From contig JACJYQ010000005.1 in NCBI GenBank assembly GCA_020636025.1, positions 372,001 to 436,000 of the forward strand: a stretch of DNA of 64,000 nt, in the 5' to 3' direction. Origin of the DNA: Lewinellaceae bacterium. Lineage in GTDB: Bacteria; Bacteroidota; Bacteroidia; Chitinophagales; Saprospiraceae. Below, one piece after another: positions 1-8,396 of the stretch. The translations under genes and the position numbers were made by a program. The notes beneath the pieces are model-generated. The model had not been told where the DNA came from. It saw only the letters and a list, made by a program, of their open reading frames with translations, and did not search any database. Each line of letters starts with the position of its first letter. Positions within the stretch are counted from its first letter, which is position 1.

Positions 1-1403
1 TGCTTTGGCGGGTCGGATTCGGGCCGCGTACCAAAAGCTGGCAAAAGTGGATGGAACTCCCACCCGAATCCTGGTGGCCAAAACTCAAGGATGAATCTGC
101 TCCCGCTCCCATACATTTCGACATTGCTTCCGGTGCTATCAATGGCTTGCTGATGGGCATTGGAGAGGCCGGCAAAATGGAGCGAAGGCAACTCAGTGGA
201 GAGGAGAAAAAGCAACTTAGACAACAAAGTCGGGAAGACCTGCAAAGTTTGAATTTGTTGTGGCTGGAGGAAATGACACATTCCAAAGCGCAATTGAGGG
301 AAAAAATGGCGCTTTTTTGGCATGGCCATTTTGCCAGCCGAAACCTGAATATCCTGTATCAGCAACAGTTGCTTGCCATAATCCGGGAACATGCACTCGG
401 CAATTTCCGCGACTTACTTCGCGATGTATCCAAATCAGCTGCCATGCTGGCATTTTTGAATAACCAGCAAAACAAGAAACAACACCCAAATGAAAATTTT
501 GCCCGGGAAGTTATGGAGCTCTTTACCTTAGGTAGAGGTCACTACAGCGAAACAGATATCCGCGAGGCCGCACGGGCATTTACTGGCTGGGGTTTCAAGC
601 TGGATGGTGAATTTGTTTTCAGAAAATTTAATCATGATACCGGAGAGAAAACCGTGCTTGGCAAAACAAGCAACTTCGACGGCGATGATGTACTGGATAT
701 TTTGCTGCAACAAAGACAAACAGCCTATTACATCGCAGGCAAACTGTACAGATTTCTGGTGAATGAAACACTGATTCCGGAGGATCGCATAAAGTGGCTG
801 GGTGACCGTTTTTACGAGTCCAACTACGAGATTATGCGCCTGTTAAATGATATCGTGCAGAGCGACTGGTTTTATGATGAAGAAAATGTGGGTGTGAACA
901 TCAAATCACCCGTGCAATATCTGGTAGGCATACGCCGGGCGCTTCCTCTGGAGCTGGCCGAACCGGAAGTTCAATTGATCCTTCAGAAAGCCCTTGGACA
1001 GGTACTTTTCTATCCGCCGAATGTAGCTGGCTGGGCTGGTGGCAGAAACTGGATCGACAGCAGTTCGCTCATGCTCAGACTTCGTATTCCTCAATTGTTG
1101 TACGCCAATCAGGAATTTGATATACGCACCAAATCTGATGATGACCAGCAGATGGGGCGATCAGCAGCCAACAGACGTCAACGCTTTTCAGCCATAATCG
1201 ACTGGAAACCGGTAAATCAACTTTTCAACAAAATTGCCGAAAATCAGTTAATTCCTGAAATGGCCAATTATCTGTGGCAGTGTCCAACACAAAATCTTCC
1301 GGTAAACGTTTTAGAAAGAAATACAGATCGCAAAAACAGGGAGGCCTTCTTGAATGCTGCATTTATGCAGGTAATGGCTACACCGGAATATCAAATGTGT
1401 TGA
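1..1403 (+). CDS. DUF1800 family protein (5' partial)
   Basis: The reading frame is open from base 3 at the window edge, so the gene begins outside the window; the upstream codons read RVGFGPRTKSWQKW, which resembles the N-terminal LLRRAGFGP region of DUF1800 proteins. Other family-like segments are NFAREVMELFTLGRGHYSE, REAARAFTGW and PPNVAGWAGGRNWI. DUF1800 proteins are usually secreted, of unknown biochemical function, and often paired with a DUF1501 gene. No DUF1501 gene follows here; the next gene, 61 bases downstream, is a small secreted protein. The family call is fairly sure; the role is unknown. Confidence 0.85.
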   Translation, partial: LWRVGFGPRTKSWQKWMELPPESWWPKLKDESAPAPIHFDIASGAINGLLMGIGEAGKMERRQLSGEEKKQLRQQSREDLQSLNLLWLEEMTHSKAQLREKMALFWHGHFASRNLNILYQQQLLAIIREHALGNFRDLLRDVSKSAAMLAFLNNQQNKKQHPNENFAREVMELFTLGRGHYSETDIREAARAFTGWGFKLDGEFVFRKFNHDTGEKTVLGKTSNFDGDDVLDILLQQRQTAYYIAGKLYRFLVNETLIPEDRIKWLGDRFYESNYEIMRLLNDIVQSDWFYDEENVGVNIKSPVQYLVGIRRALPLELAEPEVQLILQKALGQVLFYPPNVAGWAGGRNWIDSSSLMLRLRIPQLLYANQEFDIRTKSDDDQQMGRSAANRRQRFSAIIDWKPVNQLFNKIAENQLIPEMANYLWQCPTQNLPVNVLERNTDRKNREAFLNAAFMQVMATPEYQMC

Positions 1404-1464
1404 GTCTATTATTCACAGATTTCTCCGAAATTTGCGGCCTCAAAGTCAACTACGATTATTTGCT

Positions 1465-1992
1465 ATGAAATATTTATTCAGCATCACATTATTCTGTTTG
1501 GCAGGCAGTTCGGTCTTTGCACAGACAGACAACAAATCATCAGAAAAGGATTTTCAGCAACAAATGCAGGAAATGCAGCAGCAATTGATGGAGCAGTTTC
1601 AAAAATTGGGACTGGACAACATGTCATTTTCATTTCCTGATAATCTGTGGGATTCCACCTATTCCTTCCATTTGGACACTTTTATCGATGGCGAGCGTAT
1701 GGGCAGCCATTTTTTCTTTTCTCCATTTGGACAAGACAGTTCATTTTTCAAGGGCTTATTCGACGACGATTCCTTTTTTAAAGGTTTCCAGCCTTTCGGT
1801 GATGGATCTGGCTGGACTTTTCCTCCGGACTTTGGACAATGGAACGATGAAAACAGTGCCATAGAAGCACCGGATGATGGATTGTTGCCTGAAGAGAGAC
1901 TTCGCAAACAGGAAAACCAGTCGCCTGATTCAGATAATAAAATTGACCAGGAAGCACCAAAAAAACCAAAAATCAAAACCATTCGTATTTGA
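1465..1992 (+). CDS. Secreted hypothetical protein, Gln/Phe/Asp-rich
   Basis: A 175-residue protein starting at the ATG that gives a clear signal peptide (MKYLFSITLFCLAGSSVFAQ, predicted cleavage after AQ). A frame extension upstream from 1432 lacks a signal peptide and was not used. The mature part opens with a glutamine-rich probable coiled coil (QQQMQEMQQQLMEQFQKLG, about residues 30-50). A Phe/Asp/Gly-rich middle follows with two similar stretches, SSFFKGLFDDDSFFKGF, and then a charged, proline- and lysine-rich tail. No catalytic motif is visible and I do not recognise the family. It follows the DUF1800 gene in the same direction and could be cotranscribed with it. A periplasmic or surface location is inferred. 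Confidence 0.75.
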   Translation: MKYLFSITLFCLAGSSVFAQTDNKSSEKDFQQQMQEMQQQLMEQFQKLGLDNMSFSFPDNLWDSTYSFHLDTFIDGERMGSHFFFSPFGQDSSFFKGLFDDDSFFKGFQPFGDGSGWTFPPDFGQWNDENSAIEAPDDGLLPEERLRKQENQSPDSDNKIDQEAPKKPKIKTIRI

Positions 1993-2080
1993 TTGTGTTT
2001 CTTTGCAACGTCAAACACCTGATCTGGTCCTTTAAACTTTCAGAAGCACAGGCTGTTTACTTTAAAATTTTCAAGTTCTG

Positions 2081-2524
2081 ATGTCAGAGAAAGAAAAATT
2101 GGATGTGATCATTTACCGGGTGCGCGATAATGGCCTCGAGGTATTTTTGGTTGACCGGGATCAACACGAAATTGAAAAAGGTGGATTTACTACACCTAAT
2201 TCGGTTGACGGAAAAAGTTACCGCATTCCCGAGAACAGCATCCAGCTGGATAAAGTAACCGATGAACTGGGTAATACCCGTACTGCCATAGCCATTGAGG
2301 CAGATTGGCATGACATCCCTTCCCTCCGGGCACTCATGTATGAAGACTACCGGGTGGCCAAGGAAAAAGCAAAACAGCATTTGAAAAATTTTCTTCCTGA
2401 CCTGGAAAAAGGCACTTATGTTGCTGTAAAAGAAGCGTTTAAGCGTGTTTTGCCAGCACAGTATGCTTTTCTGAAAGAACTCAAAGACATTATTTCTGAT
2501 AAAAACCAGGCGAAGTCGGTTTGA
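2081..2524 (+). CDS. Conserved hypothetical protein, Nudix-like N-terminus
   Basis: A 147-residue cytoplasmic protein without signal peptide or membrane segment. The first 20 residues (EKLDVIIYRVRDNGLEVFLV) resemble the opening strands of Nudix-type domains, where an N-terminal sheet precedes the GX5EX7REUXEEXGU box. That box is absent, so hydrolase activity is not supported. The C-terminal half is helical and Lys-rich (VAKEKAKQHLKNFLPDLEKG). The gene stands alone between a secreted protein and a strong terminator 26 bases after its stop. It could be a degenerate Nudix fold or an unrelated small regulator; function unknown. Confidence 0.7.
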   Translation: MSEKEKLDVIIYRVRDNGLEVFLVDRDQHEIEKGGFTTPNSVDGKSYRIPENSIQLDKVTDELGNTRTAIAIEADWHDIPSLRALMYEDYRVAKEKAKQHLKNFLPDLEKGTYVAVKEAFKRVLPAQYAFLKELKDIISDKNQAKSV

Positions 2525-2550
2525 TTTTCAGGTCTGGAATTATTACTGAA

Positions 2551-2584
2551 AAGGCGTTAGTGCGAGTGCACTAACGCCTTTTTT
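2551..2584 (+). terminator. Rho-independent terminator
   Basis: A perfect 13-bp stem (aaggcgttagtgc / gcactaacgcctt) with a 4-base loop (gagt), followed by a T run. It lies 26 bases after the hypothetical gene ending at 2524, in the right orientation to end that transcript. It may also work on the convergent outer-membrane-protein gene, because the stem begins with AA on the other strand. Confidence 0.9.
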
Positions 2585-2647
2585 AGAACCACCGAGATGC
2601 TTCTTCCTTTGAGGAAGACTCAAGCGCGGCGAATAAAATGTGAGGGA

Positions 2648-3394
2648 CTACTCTGCTGCACGTTCGCCAAACATCCAGGCAGCACCAATGGAAAACACCC
2701 TGTGGCTGATCTTAAAATTATCATAGTTGCCTTCCAAATCTGCCAGTTCCACCAAATCTTTTGGGAAGACATTGGATATTCCCATGTTAAACCCTGCGGT
2801 CAGGCGTAAGTTTGTAAATTCATATCCTAGTTCGATTCCGGCACCAAAGTCGAAGGGGCGAACTTTAGAAACCAGAGAAAATATATCGTCATCCACATCA
2901 ATGGTATTGGTGTATTCAATTTTTCCATCGTCTAAAATCCGGTCTGTATCGCTGTCGAATTCCCAGTCATAACGTCCACCTATACCATATCCGACATAAG
3001 GGCCAATTGCTCCAAAAAAGCCATTGTTGTGGTAAAGAAAATTCACAGGGATTTGCAGATAGACCATGTTGTTCTTTTCATCGTATGTAGCCCGTTCACC
3101 GTCTACCAAAATGGTTTCATTCATTTTAAAACCTTTGCCTGAAATTTGCAATCCGGTACCAATTCCAATATTAGTCCCAAAATCGAACTCAACCTGGGCG
3201 CCAATTAAAAATGTAGGAAGAATAGTGGGTTTGAAGCTCTCCCCAAGGTAATCGTCTTTGAAAAAATCGTCAAAATCGGCGGTTCCTGAAACAGTAGCGA
3301 GGTTTAATCCTGCCTTTACCCCAAAACGAACCTGGGCTTCGGCCGGGGCCATAAAAATCAACAGTAACAGCGTGCAAATAATGGTGTTTCTCAT
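2648..3394 (-). CDS. Outer-membrane beta-barrel protein (porin-like, OMP_b-brl type)
   Basis: A 248-residue protein starting at the ATG at 3394, which places the signal peptide MRNTIICTLLLLIFMAPAEA at the N-terminus. The longer frame adds 28 residues without signal character. After cleavage the sequence opens with QVRFGVKAGLNLATVSG, the hallmark of Bacteroidota PorT-like/OMP_b-brl small barrels. It continues as alternating amphipathic strands (IGIGTGLQISGKGF, VYLQIPVNFLYH, GPYVGYGIGGRYDWEF, GAGIELGYEF, RLTAGFNMGISNV). The ending GAAWMFGERAAE is short. It probably sits in the outer membrane; substrate or partner unknown. The 386 bases between it and nrdA hold no convincing gene, only a hairpin near 3603-3632. 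Confidence 0.85.
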   Translation of the reverse strand: MRNTIICTLLLLIFMAPAEAQVRFGVKAGLNLATVSGTADFDDFFKDDYLGESFKPTILPTFLIGAQVEFDFGTNIGIGTGLQISGKGFKMNETILVDGERATYDEKNNMVYLQIPVNFLYHNNGFFGAIGPYVGYGIGGRYDWEFDSDTDRILDDGKIEYTNTIDVDDDIFSLVSKVRPFDFGAGIELGYEFTNLRLTAGFNMGISNVFPKDLVELADLEGNYDNFKISHRVFSIGAAWMFGERAAE

Positions 3395-3602
3395 AGTTGT
3401 ATCATTGAAGTTTAAAAGTTGTGCTGCAAATCTAACAATCCAAGGCCTCCCAGCCAACAGAAGTTTCGGATAAAACATACAAAGGGCTTATTCATCATAA
3501 ATCAACGATTCAAATTCCATCCTTTCCCAAACTGCTCACGTAACACGTGCTTGGTCAGAAAACACAAGCGCGACAAGTTTTAAAGCCCACCAATAAATAC
3601 AG

Positions 3603-3632
3603 AAAGGCGATCCCGATATCCAGGATCGCCTT
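3603..3632 (-). terminator. Probable terminator hairpin downstream of nrdA
   Basis: An inverted repeat (aaaggcgatcc / ggatcgccttt) with an 8-base loop sits about 150 bases beyond the nrdA stop. On the minus strand it is followed only by a short T-rich tail, so its efficiency is uncertain. A 77-codon frame overlapping it (3547-3780) looks non-coding. Confidence 0.5.
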
Positions 3633-3780
3633 TCCAGTATGTTATAAAACGACTGCACGGCAGAAACAAACCGGAGGAAACATGTGGGAAAGTGCGTTTC
3701 AAGCAGAGGGTAAAGGCAAATCTCCGGAAATCATGCCCCACCGGCAGTCGGTCTCAAAATATGTTCATCAAAACTCTTGA

Positions 3781-6234
3781 CTATGCGGAACAAGCTTCAC
3801 AATCCGGGTCATCCAGACTACAGATCTTGCCGGCAACCTGACTCACATCCAGCGCACTCATGGTCACCGGACCATCATTGACTGGTTTCTCTTTGTTCTC
3901 TACTACCGGCACTGTTGCGCTTACCACTGGGTCTCCAGAATTGGCATTGGCCACAAATTTCTGCTGGTGCTTTTTGCTCAGCGTAAATTTGATTGGATCA
4001 GTGGCTGCCTTTGAACGCAGGTAGTACATACCGGTTTTCAGACCTTTCTGCCAGGCGTAGAAGTGCATGGAAGAAAGTTTTGCAAAGGTTGGAGCCTCCA
4101 TGAATACATTCAGACTCTGGCTCTGGCAGATATACGCTCCACGATCGGCTGACATATCTATGATCACCTTCTGACTGATCTCGTAGGCTGTTTTATAAAT
4201 ATCGCGGACCTGCTTTGGAATGTCTTCAATGCCCTGAACAGAACCATTTGCTGCCATGATGGCTTCGCGCATTTCCTCTGTCCATAATCCGAGTTTCACC
4301 AGGTCGCGCATCAGGTGCTTGTTCACCACAATGTGTTCTCCAGCCAGGGTTCTGCGTGTATACAGGTTACTGGTATACGGTTCGAAACACTCGTTGTTGC
4401 CCAGTATCTGACTGGTGCTCGCCGTTGGCATAGGTGCCAGCAGCAATGAGTTGCGTACACCGTGCTTTTTCACCTCTTCACGAAGTAATTTCCAGTCCCA
4501 GCGACCTGAAGGTGTTACGTTCCAGAGATCAAACTGGAACAATCCCTTGCTGATCGGAGAACCTTTGAATGTTTCGTACGGGCCATGTTCCTGTGCCAGT
4601 GCGCAGCTTTCCGTTACGGCTGCATAGTAGATGGTCTCAAAAATATCTTTGTTCAACTGCTTGGCTTCCGGGCTGTCGAAAGCCATACCCATCAAAATGA
4701 AAGTATCAGCCAAGCCCTGCACGCCAAGACCAATCGGACGGTGGCGCATGTTGGAATTGCGCGCTTCCGGAATCGGGTAGTAGTTGATATCAATTACTTT
4801 GTTGAGGTTGCGGGTGATCACCCGGGTGATGTCAACGAGGCGCTCAAAATCAAAGGTTCCGTTTTCAACGAATTTTGGCAGTGCGATGGAAGCCAGATTA
4901 CACACAGCTACTTCGTCTTTGGATGTGTATTCAATGATTTCTGTGCAAAGATTTGAAGAACGGATGGTACCCAGGTTCTGCTGGTTGCTCTTCTTATTGG
5001 CTGCATCTTTATACAAGATGTACGGTGTGCCGGTTTCGATTTGACTTTCCAGAACAGCTGTCCACAAATCTCTGGCTTTCACGGTTTTACGTGCTTTACC
5101 TTCCTGTTCGTATTGAGTGTACAGCGTTTCAAACTCTTTTCCGTACACATCGTACAAATTAGGTGCTTCATTCGGGTCGAAAAGCGACCACTCGGCATCG
5201 TCTTTAACTCTTTCCATGAACAGGTCACAGATCCAAAGAGCGTAGAAGAGGTCGCGTGCGCGCATTTCTTCCTTTCCGTGATTCTTTTTCAACTCAAGGA
5301 ACTCGAAAATATCTGCGTGCCATGGTTCAAGATATACAGCGAAAGCGCCTTTGCGCTTACCACCTCCCTGATCTACATAACGTGCAGCATCGTTGAATAC
5401 GCGCAGCATTGGGATGATGCCATTACTGGTTCCTCCAGTTCCTTTAATGTAGGAACCAGTTGCCCGAATGTTGTGAATGCTTAGCCCTATTCCACCAGCG
5501 CTCTGGCTGATGAGTGCACAGCGAGACAGTGTTTCAAAAATACCGGCTATACTGTCTTCAGTCATGGACAACAGGAAGCAGGATGACAACTGTGGCTTTG
5601 GTGTACCTGCGTTGAACAGGGTTGGGGTAGCGTGAATGAACCAGCGTTCACTCATCAAATTGTATGTTTCAATAGCCGCATCAATATCCTCTCCGTGGAT
5701 ACCAACCGCTACACGCATGTACATGTGTTGTGGACGTTCCACCACATTACCATTCATGCGGAGCAGGTAGCTGCGTTCGAGCGTTTTGAACCCAAAAAAG
5801 TCAAAGTCGAAATCGCGGTCAAAGATGATGGCAGAATCAAGTTTGTATTTATTCTTTTGTACAATTTTCTGCATCTCATCGCTGATGAGTCCTGCTCTTT
5901 CTCCAGTTTTTGGATCTACGTAGTTATAAAGGCTGTTTACGACCTTGGCAAAGGACTTCTCCGTCTCTTTGTGCAGGTTACTTACGGCAATACGAGCGGC
6001 AAGCAGGGCATAATCCGGGTGAATGGTTGCCATGGTTGCTGCGGTTTCTGCTGCCAGATTGTCGAGTTCAATGGTCGTTACGTCATCGTACAAACCCATG
6101 ATTACCTTTTTCGACACCTCAATAAGGTTAACGTAGTTGGTATCCAGGTTGTAGGTGAGTTTACGCAGGCGCGCCGTGATCTTGTCGAACGACACGTCCT
6201 CTTTGCGACCGGAACGTTTGATTACTTTCATCAT
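3781..6234 (-). CDS. nrdA: Class Ia ribonucleoside-diphosphate reductase, alpha (large) subunit
   Basis: This 817-residue protein reduces ribonucleoside diphosphates to deoxyribonucleotides with the radical-bearing NrdB subunit. An ATP-cone allosteric domain covers roughly residues 1-95 (KVIKRSGRKEDVSFDKI). The redox and catalytic cysteines are visible: C219 in QLSSCFLLS, C430 in SSNLCTEI (thiyl-radical cysteine of the NxCxE motif) and C445 in VAVCNLASIAL. The tail DPDCEACSA provides the C-terminal shuttle cysteine pair. The downstream barrel motif GLGVQGLADTFILMG is also present. It begins with two Met codons; either could be the start. It is the last gene of a same-strand group nrdB-yegP-nrdA; the gap upstream carries a strong hairpin, so nrdA may be partly uncoupled from nrdB. 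Confidence 0.97.
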   Translation of the reverse strand: MMKVIKRSGRKEDVSFDKITARLRKLTYNLDTNYVNLIEVSKKVIMGLYDDVTTIELDNLAAETAATMATIHPDYALLAARIAVSNLHKETEKSFAKVVNSLYNYVDPKTGERAGLISDEMQKIVQKNKYKLDSAIIFDRDFDFDFFGFKTLERSYLLRMNGNVVERPQHMYMRVAVGIHGEDIDAAIETYNLMSERWFIHATPTLFNAGTPKPQLSSCFLLSMTEDSIAGIFETLSRCALISQSAGGIGLSIHNIRATGSYIKGTGGTSNGIIPMLRVFNDAARYVDQGGGKRKGAFAVYLEPWHADIFEFLELKKNHGKEEMRARDLFYALWICDLFMERVKDDAEWSLFDPNEAPNLYDVYGKEFETLYTQYEQEGKARKTVKARDLWTAVLESQIETGTPYILYKDAANKKSNQQNLGTIRSSNLCTEIIEYTSKDEVAVCNLASIALPKFVENGTFDFERLVDITRVITRNLNKVIDINYYPIPEARNSNMRHRPIGLGVQGLADTFILMGMAFDSPEAKQLNKDIFETIYYAAVTESCALAQEHGPYETFKGSPISKGLFQFDLWNVTPSGRWDWKLLREEVKKHGVRNSLLLAPMPTASTSQILGNNECFEPYTSNLYTRRTLAGEHIVVNKHLMRDLVKLGLWTEEMREAIMAANGSVQGIEDIPKQVRDIYKTAYEISQKVIIDMSADRGAYICQSQSLNVFMEAPTFAKLSSMHFYAWQKGLKTGMYYLRSKAATDPIKFTLSKKHQQKFVANANSGDPVVSATVPVVENKEKPVNDGPVTMSALDVSQVAGKICSLDDPDCEACSA

Positions 6235-6348
6235 GTTGGAACGAAATAGATTGGTTCTAATAAATTGTTTTGATTGGTTTTAAAGCCGGGGACCTTCCGG
6301 CTAAGAATTTCGGGGATAACGAAAGGCAGCAGATGTATTATTCAGGGA

Positions 6349-6387
6349 TATACACAGCCTCGCCATGCAATGGTGAGGCTGTGTATA
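6349..6387 (-). terminator. Strong hairpin between yegP and nrdA
   Basis: An 18-bp stem with one G:U pair (left arm tatacacagcctcgccat, loop gca) lies directly after the yegP stop and upstream of nrdA. The minus-strand tail is not a clean T run, so it could be a terminator, an attenuator or an mRNA-stabilising processing site that sets different nrdB and nrdA levels. Confidence 0.6.
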
Positions 6388-6393
6388 CATTAT

Positions 6394-6729
6394 TTACGCG
6401 GCAGTCTCATCATCCACAGTTGCATCCGGAGCGTTATTCATTACGGATTGGATGCCGTTTTCCCGACTGGCTTCGCTTTCATACATTTGGCTGCTGCCAA
6501 CGACCTGGCCATTGGTAGATTTCAGGTTGAAATACCATTTTCCATTGGTGGACTCTTTGCGCTCAAAACGGGCGTCGTTGGCAGAATTTTTACGAACTGA
6601 CTCTATGCCGTTATTGCAGGCTGCCTTGGTGGTGTAACCTTCACTTGAAAGAATTACCTGACCGTTATTGGCTTTCAGGTTGAACTGGAATTCGCCGTTT
6701 TTGCGAGTTGAGATTACAAACTTTCCCAT
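6394..6729 (-). CDS. YegP-type tandem DUF1508 protein
   Basis: A 111-residue protein made of two similar halves of about 48 residues. The first has GKFVISTRKNGEFQFNLKA..NGQVILSSEGY..KAACNNGIESV; the second has ARFERKESTNGKWYFNLKS..NGQVVGSSQMYESEASRENGIQSV. This is the DUF1508 (YegP) fold, a small beta-alpha domain of unknown biochemical role found duplicated in many bacteria. A short acidic tail follows. It lies between the two ribonucleotide reductase subunit genes on the same strand, 65 bases after nrdB, so it is probably cotranscribed with nrdB. A link to nucleotide metabolism is suggested only by position. Confidence 0.9.
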   Translation of the reverse strand: MGKFVISTRKNGEFQFNLKANNGQVILSSEGYTTKAACNNGIESVRKNSANDARFERKESTNGKWYFNLKSTNGQVVGSSQMYESEASRENGIQSVMNNAPDATVDDETAA

Positions 6730-6794
6730 TAGTAAAACATTTTTTAGGTTGAATAATCAAATTTGTGTTTGTTCTGAATGTGCTTGAAGCGGGT

Positions 6795-7784
6795 TCAAAA
6801 ATCAGCCTCGATGCTGAACACCTGATCGTCTCTTTTCGCCATCACACCTGCTTTCTGATAATCGCCTACCCGCTTTTCAAAGAAGTTCGTTTTTCCCTGA
6901 ATGGAGATCATGTCCATCCAGGGGAATGGATTGGCTGTTCCATACGCCTTTTCACAACCGAGAGACAACAGAAGTCGGTCGGCTACAAATTCTATATACT
7001 CGCTCATCAACTCGGCGTTCATGCCAATCAGGCTAACCGGTAATGCATCAGTTACAAATTCTTTTTCGAAGACCACAGCCTCGGTAATGATCGCTTTGAC
7101 TTCTTCCGGATCCAGTTTGTTTTCCAGCATGGAGTACAGCAGGCAGGCAAAATCGCAGTGCATACCCTCATCTCGACTGATAAGTTCGTTGGAGAATGTG
7201 AGGCCCGGCATTAGAGCCCGTTTTTTCAGCCAGTAAATGGCGCAAAAACTTCCACTAAAGAATATTCCTTCCACGGCAGCAAAAGCGATCAGGCGGTGGG
7301 CAAATGATGGAGCATTCTCAATCCAGCGGAGCGCCCAGTTTCCTTTTTTGGAAACACATTCCAGATTTTGAAGTGCATTGAAAAGGAAGTCCTTTTCTTT
7401 TGCATCCTTTATATAGGTGTCGATCAGCAGAGAGTACATCTCTGCGTGAATATTTTCAATGGCGACCTGGAATCCATAGAAGCAGCGGGCTTCCGGAATT
7501 TGTACTTCGCGCATGAAATTGAGAACGAGGTTTTCGTTCACAATGCCATCGCTGGCAGCAAAAAACGCCAATACATGTTTGATGAATTTCCGGTCGTTGT
7601 CGGTGAGTTTTGTCTCCCAATCATTCATATCCTGGGTCAGATCCACCTCCTCAACTGTCCAAAAAGAGGCTACCGATTTTTTATACCATTCCCAGATGGT
7701 ATCGTGTTTAATGGGAAATAATACGAAGCGGTCTGGATTTTCCTGAAGAATAGGTTCTGGTTTTTGATTTGATTGTTGAGACAT
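6795..7784 (-). CDS. nrdB: Class Ia ribonucleoside-diphosphate reductase, beta subunit
   Basis: A 329-residue R2 subunit that houses the di-iron centre and the tyrosyl radical used by NrdA. Carboxylate and histidine ligands fall in expected contexts: DMNDWETKL, ENIHAEMYSLL (Glu and His ligands with the radical Tyr four residues after the His), AAVEGIFFSGSFC and SRDEGMHCDFACL. The protein therefore looks like a standard tyrosyl-radical enzyme rather than a Phe-substituted class Ic type. The C-terminal tail ends in FSIEADF, resembling R2 tails that dock into the alpha subunit. It is the first gene of nrdB-yegP-nrdA. The 612-base region upstream is the longest gap in this part of the window and contains DnaA-box-like sites. 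Confidence 0.96.
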   Translation of the reverse strand: MSQQSNQKPEPILQENPDRFVLFPIKHDTIWEWYKKSVASFWTVEEVDLTQDMNDWETKLTDNDRKFIKHVLAFFAASDGIVNENLVLNFMREVQIPEARCFYGFQVAIENIHAEMYSLLIDTYIKDAKEKDFLFNALQNLECVSKKGNWALRWIENAPSFAHRLIAFAAVEGIFFSGSFCAIYWLKKRALMPGLTFSNELISRDEGMHCDFACLLYSMLENKLDPEEVKAIITEAVVFEKEFVTDALPVSLIGMNAELMSEYIEFVADRLLLSLGCEKAYGTANPFPWMDMISIQGKTNFFEKRVGDYQKAGVMAKRDDQVFSIEADF

Positions 7785-8063
7785 GATTGTTAACTGACGG
7801 TTACTGTGTGACTACTATTTTGTTAAGTTTTTTCAACAATGTCGTGGTTCCCTCGACCCCTTGTCAGCCAAGGGAAGTTTTGCGTTTGATTTTTACCGGT
7901 TCGTCCTGAAAAACAGACTATTCAATACCCGGCAAAAAACCAGTTCCAAATAGAACAACTTAAGTGAAGGGATGTACTTAGGAAAGTAGAAAAAACTTGC
8001 CAGTTGCCTAGCGCAACAAAGCGAAAGCGAAAGTACGCAATTCTGGCAATCTGACAAGCGTAC

Positions 8064-8162
8064 TTTTCCACAAAATGTTGATAACTATTGTAAGTTATTG
8101 ATAATCAATAGTAATTAAAAATCAACTTTCTTGCCAACAATGTTGATAACTTATGTGGATAA
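8064..8162. promoter_or_regulatory. Cluster of DnaA-box-like sites upstream of nrdB
   Basis: Four sites fall in 100 AT-rich bases: ttttccaca at 8064-8072, tgttgataa at 8076-8084 and 8141-8149 (each one mismatch from the complement of TTATCCACA), and tgtggataa at 8154-8162, an exact complement of the DnaA consensus. The middle two are embedded in an 11-base direct repeat, tgttgataact. Between them lies the palindrome attgat-a-atcaat (8097-8109). DnaA boxes are known to regulate nrdAB in E. coli. Here the cluster could do that or be part of an origin. The rest of 7785-8396 shows no gene. Confidence 0.5.
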
Positions 8163-8396
8163 ATTTCAGGGTTTGCTGAGATCCAATGATAAAGTGGCAA
8201 AAAGTAACTGAAAATGAGTGCAAAACGCATAGTAAAAAGGGAAATCTTCTTTGTGCATAAAATTTTGAATAAAAACAGGCTTGTTAGTAAAGTATTTATT
8301 GGGAAAGCTCGGCCCAAAATAGTGAGGAAAACCCAGGTCAATACCAGCCATAATGGACAAATCACTACCTTTCGAGCAAATACAAATTTGGTTCAA

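Noticed and set aside
1404..2080. DUF1501 partner expected beside DUF1800
   Set aside because: The downstream genes are unrelated small proteins; the partner, if any, is elsewhere.
3547..3780. 77-codon frame between the barrel protein and nrdA
   Set aside because: It overlaps the putative nrdA terminator, has no start context and unusual composition.
7785..8213. Firm call of the chromosomal origin
   Set aside because: DnaA-like boxes alone are not enough; no dnaA/dnaN neighbours and skew cannot be judged from this window.
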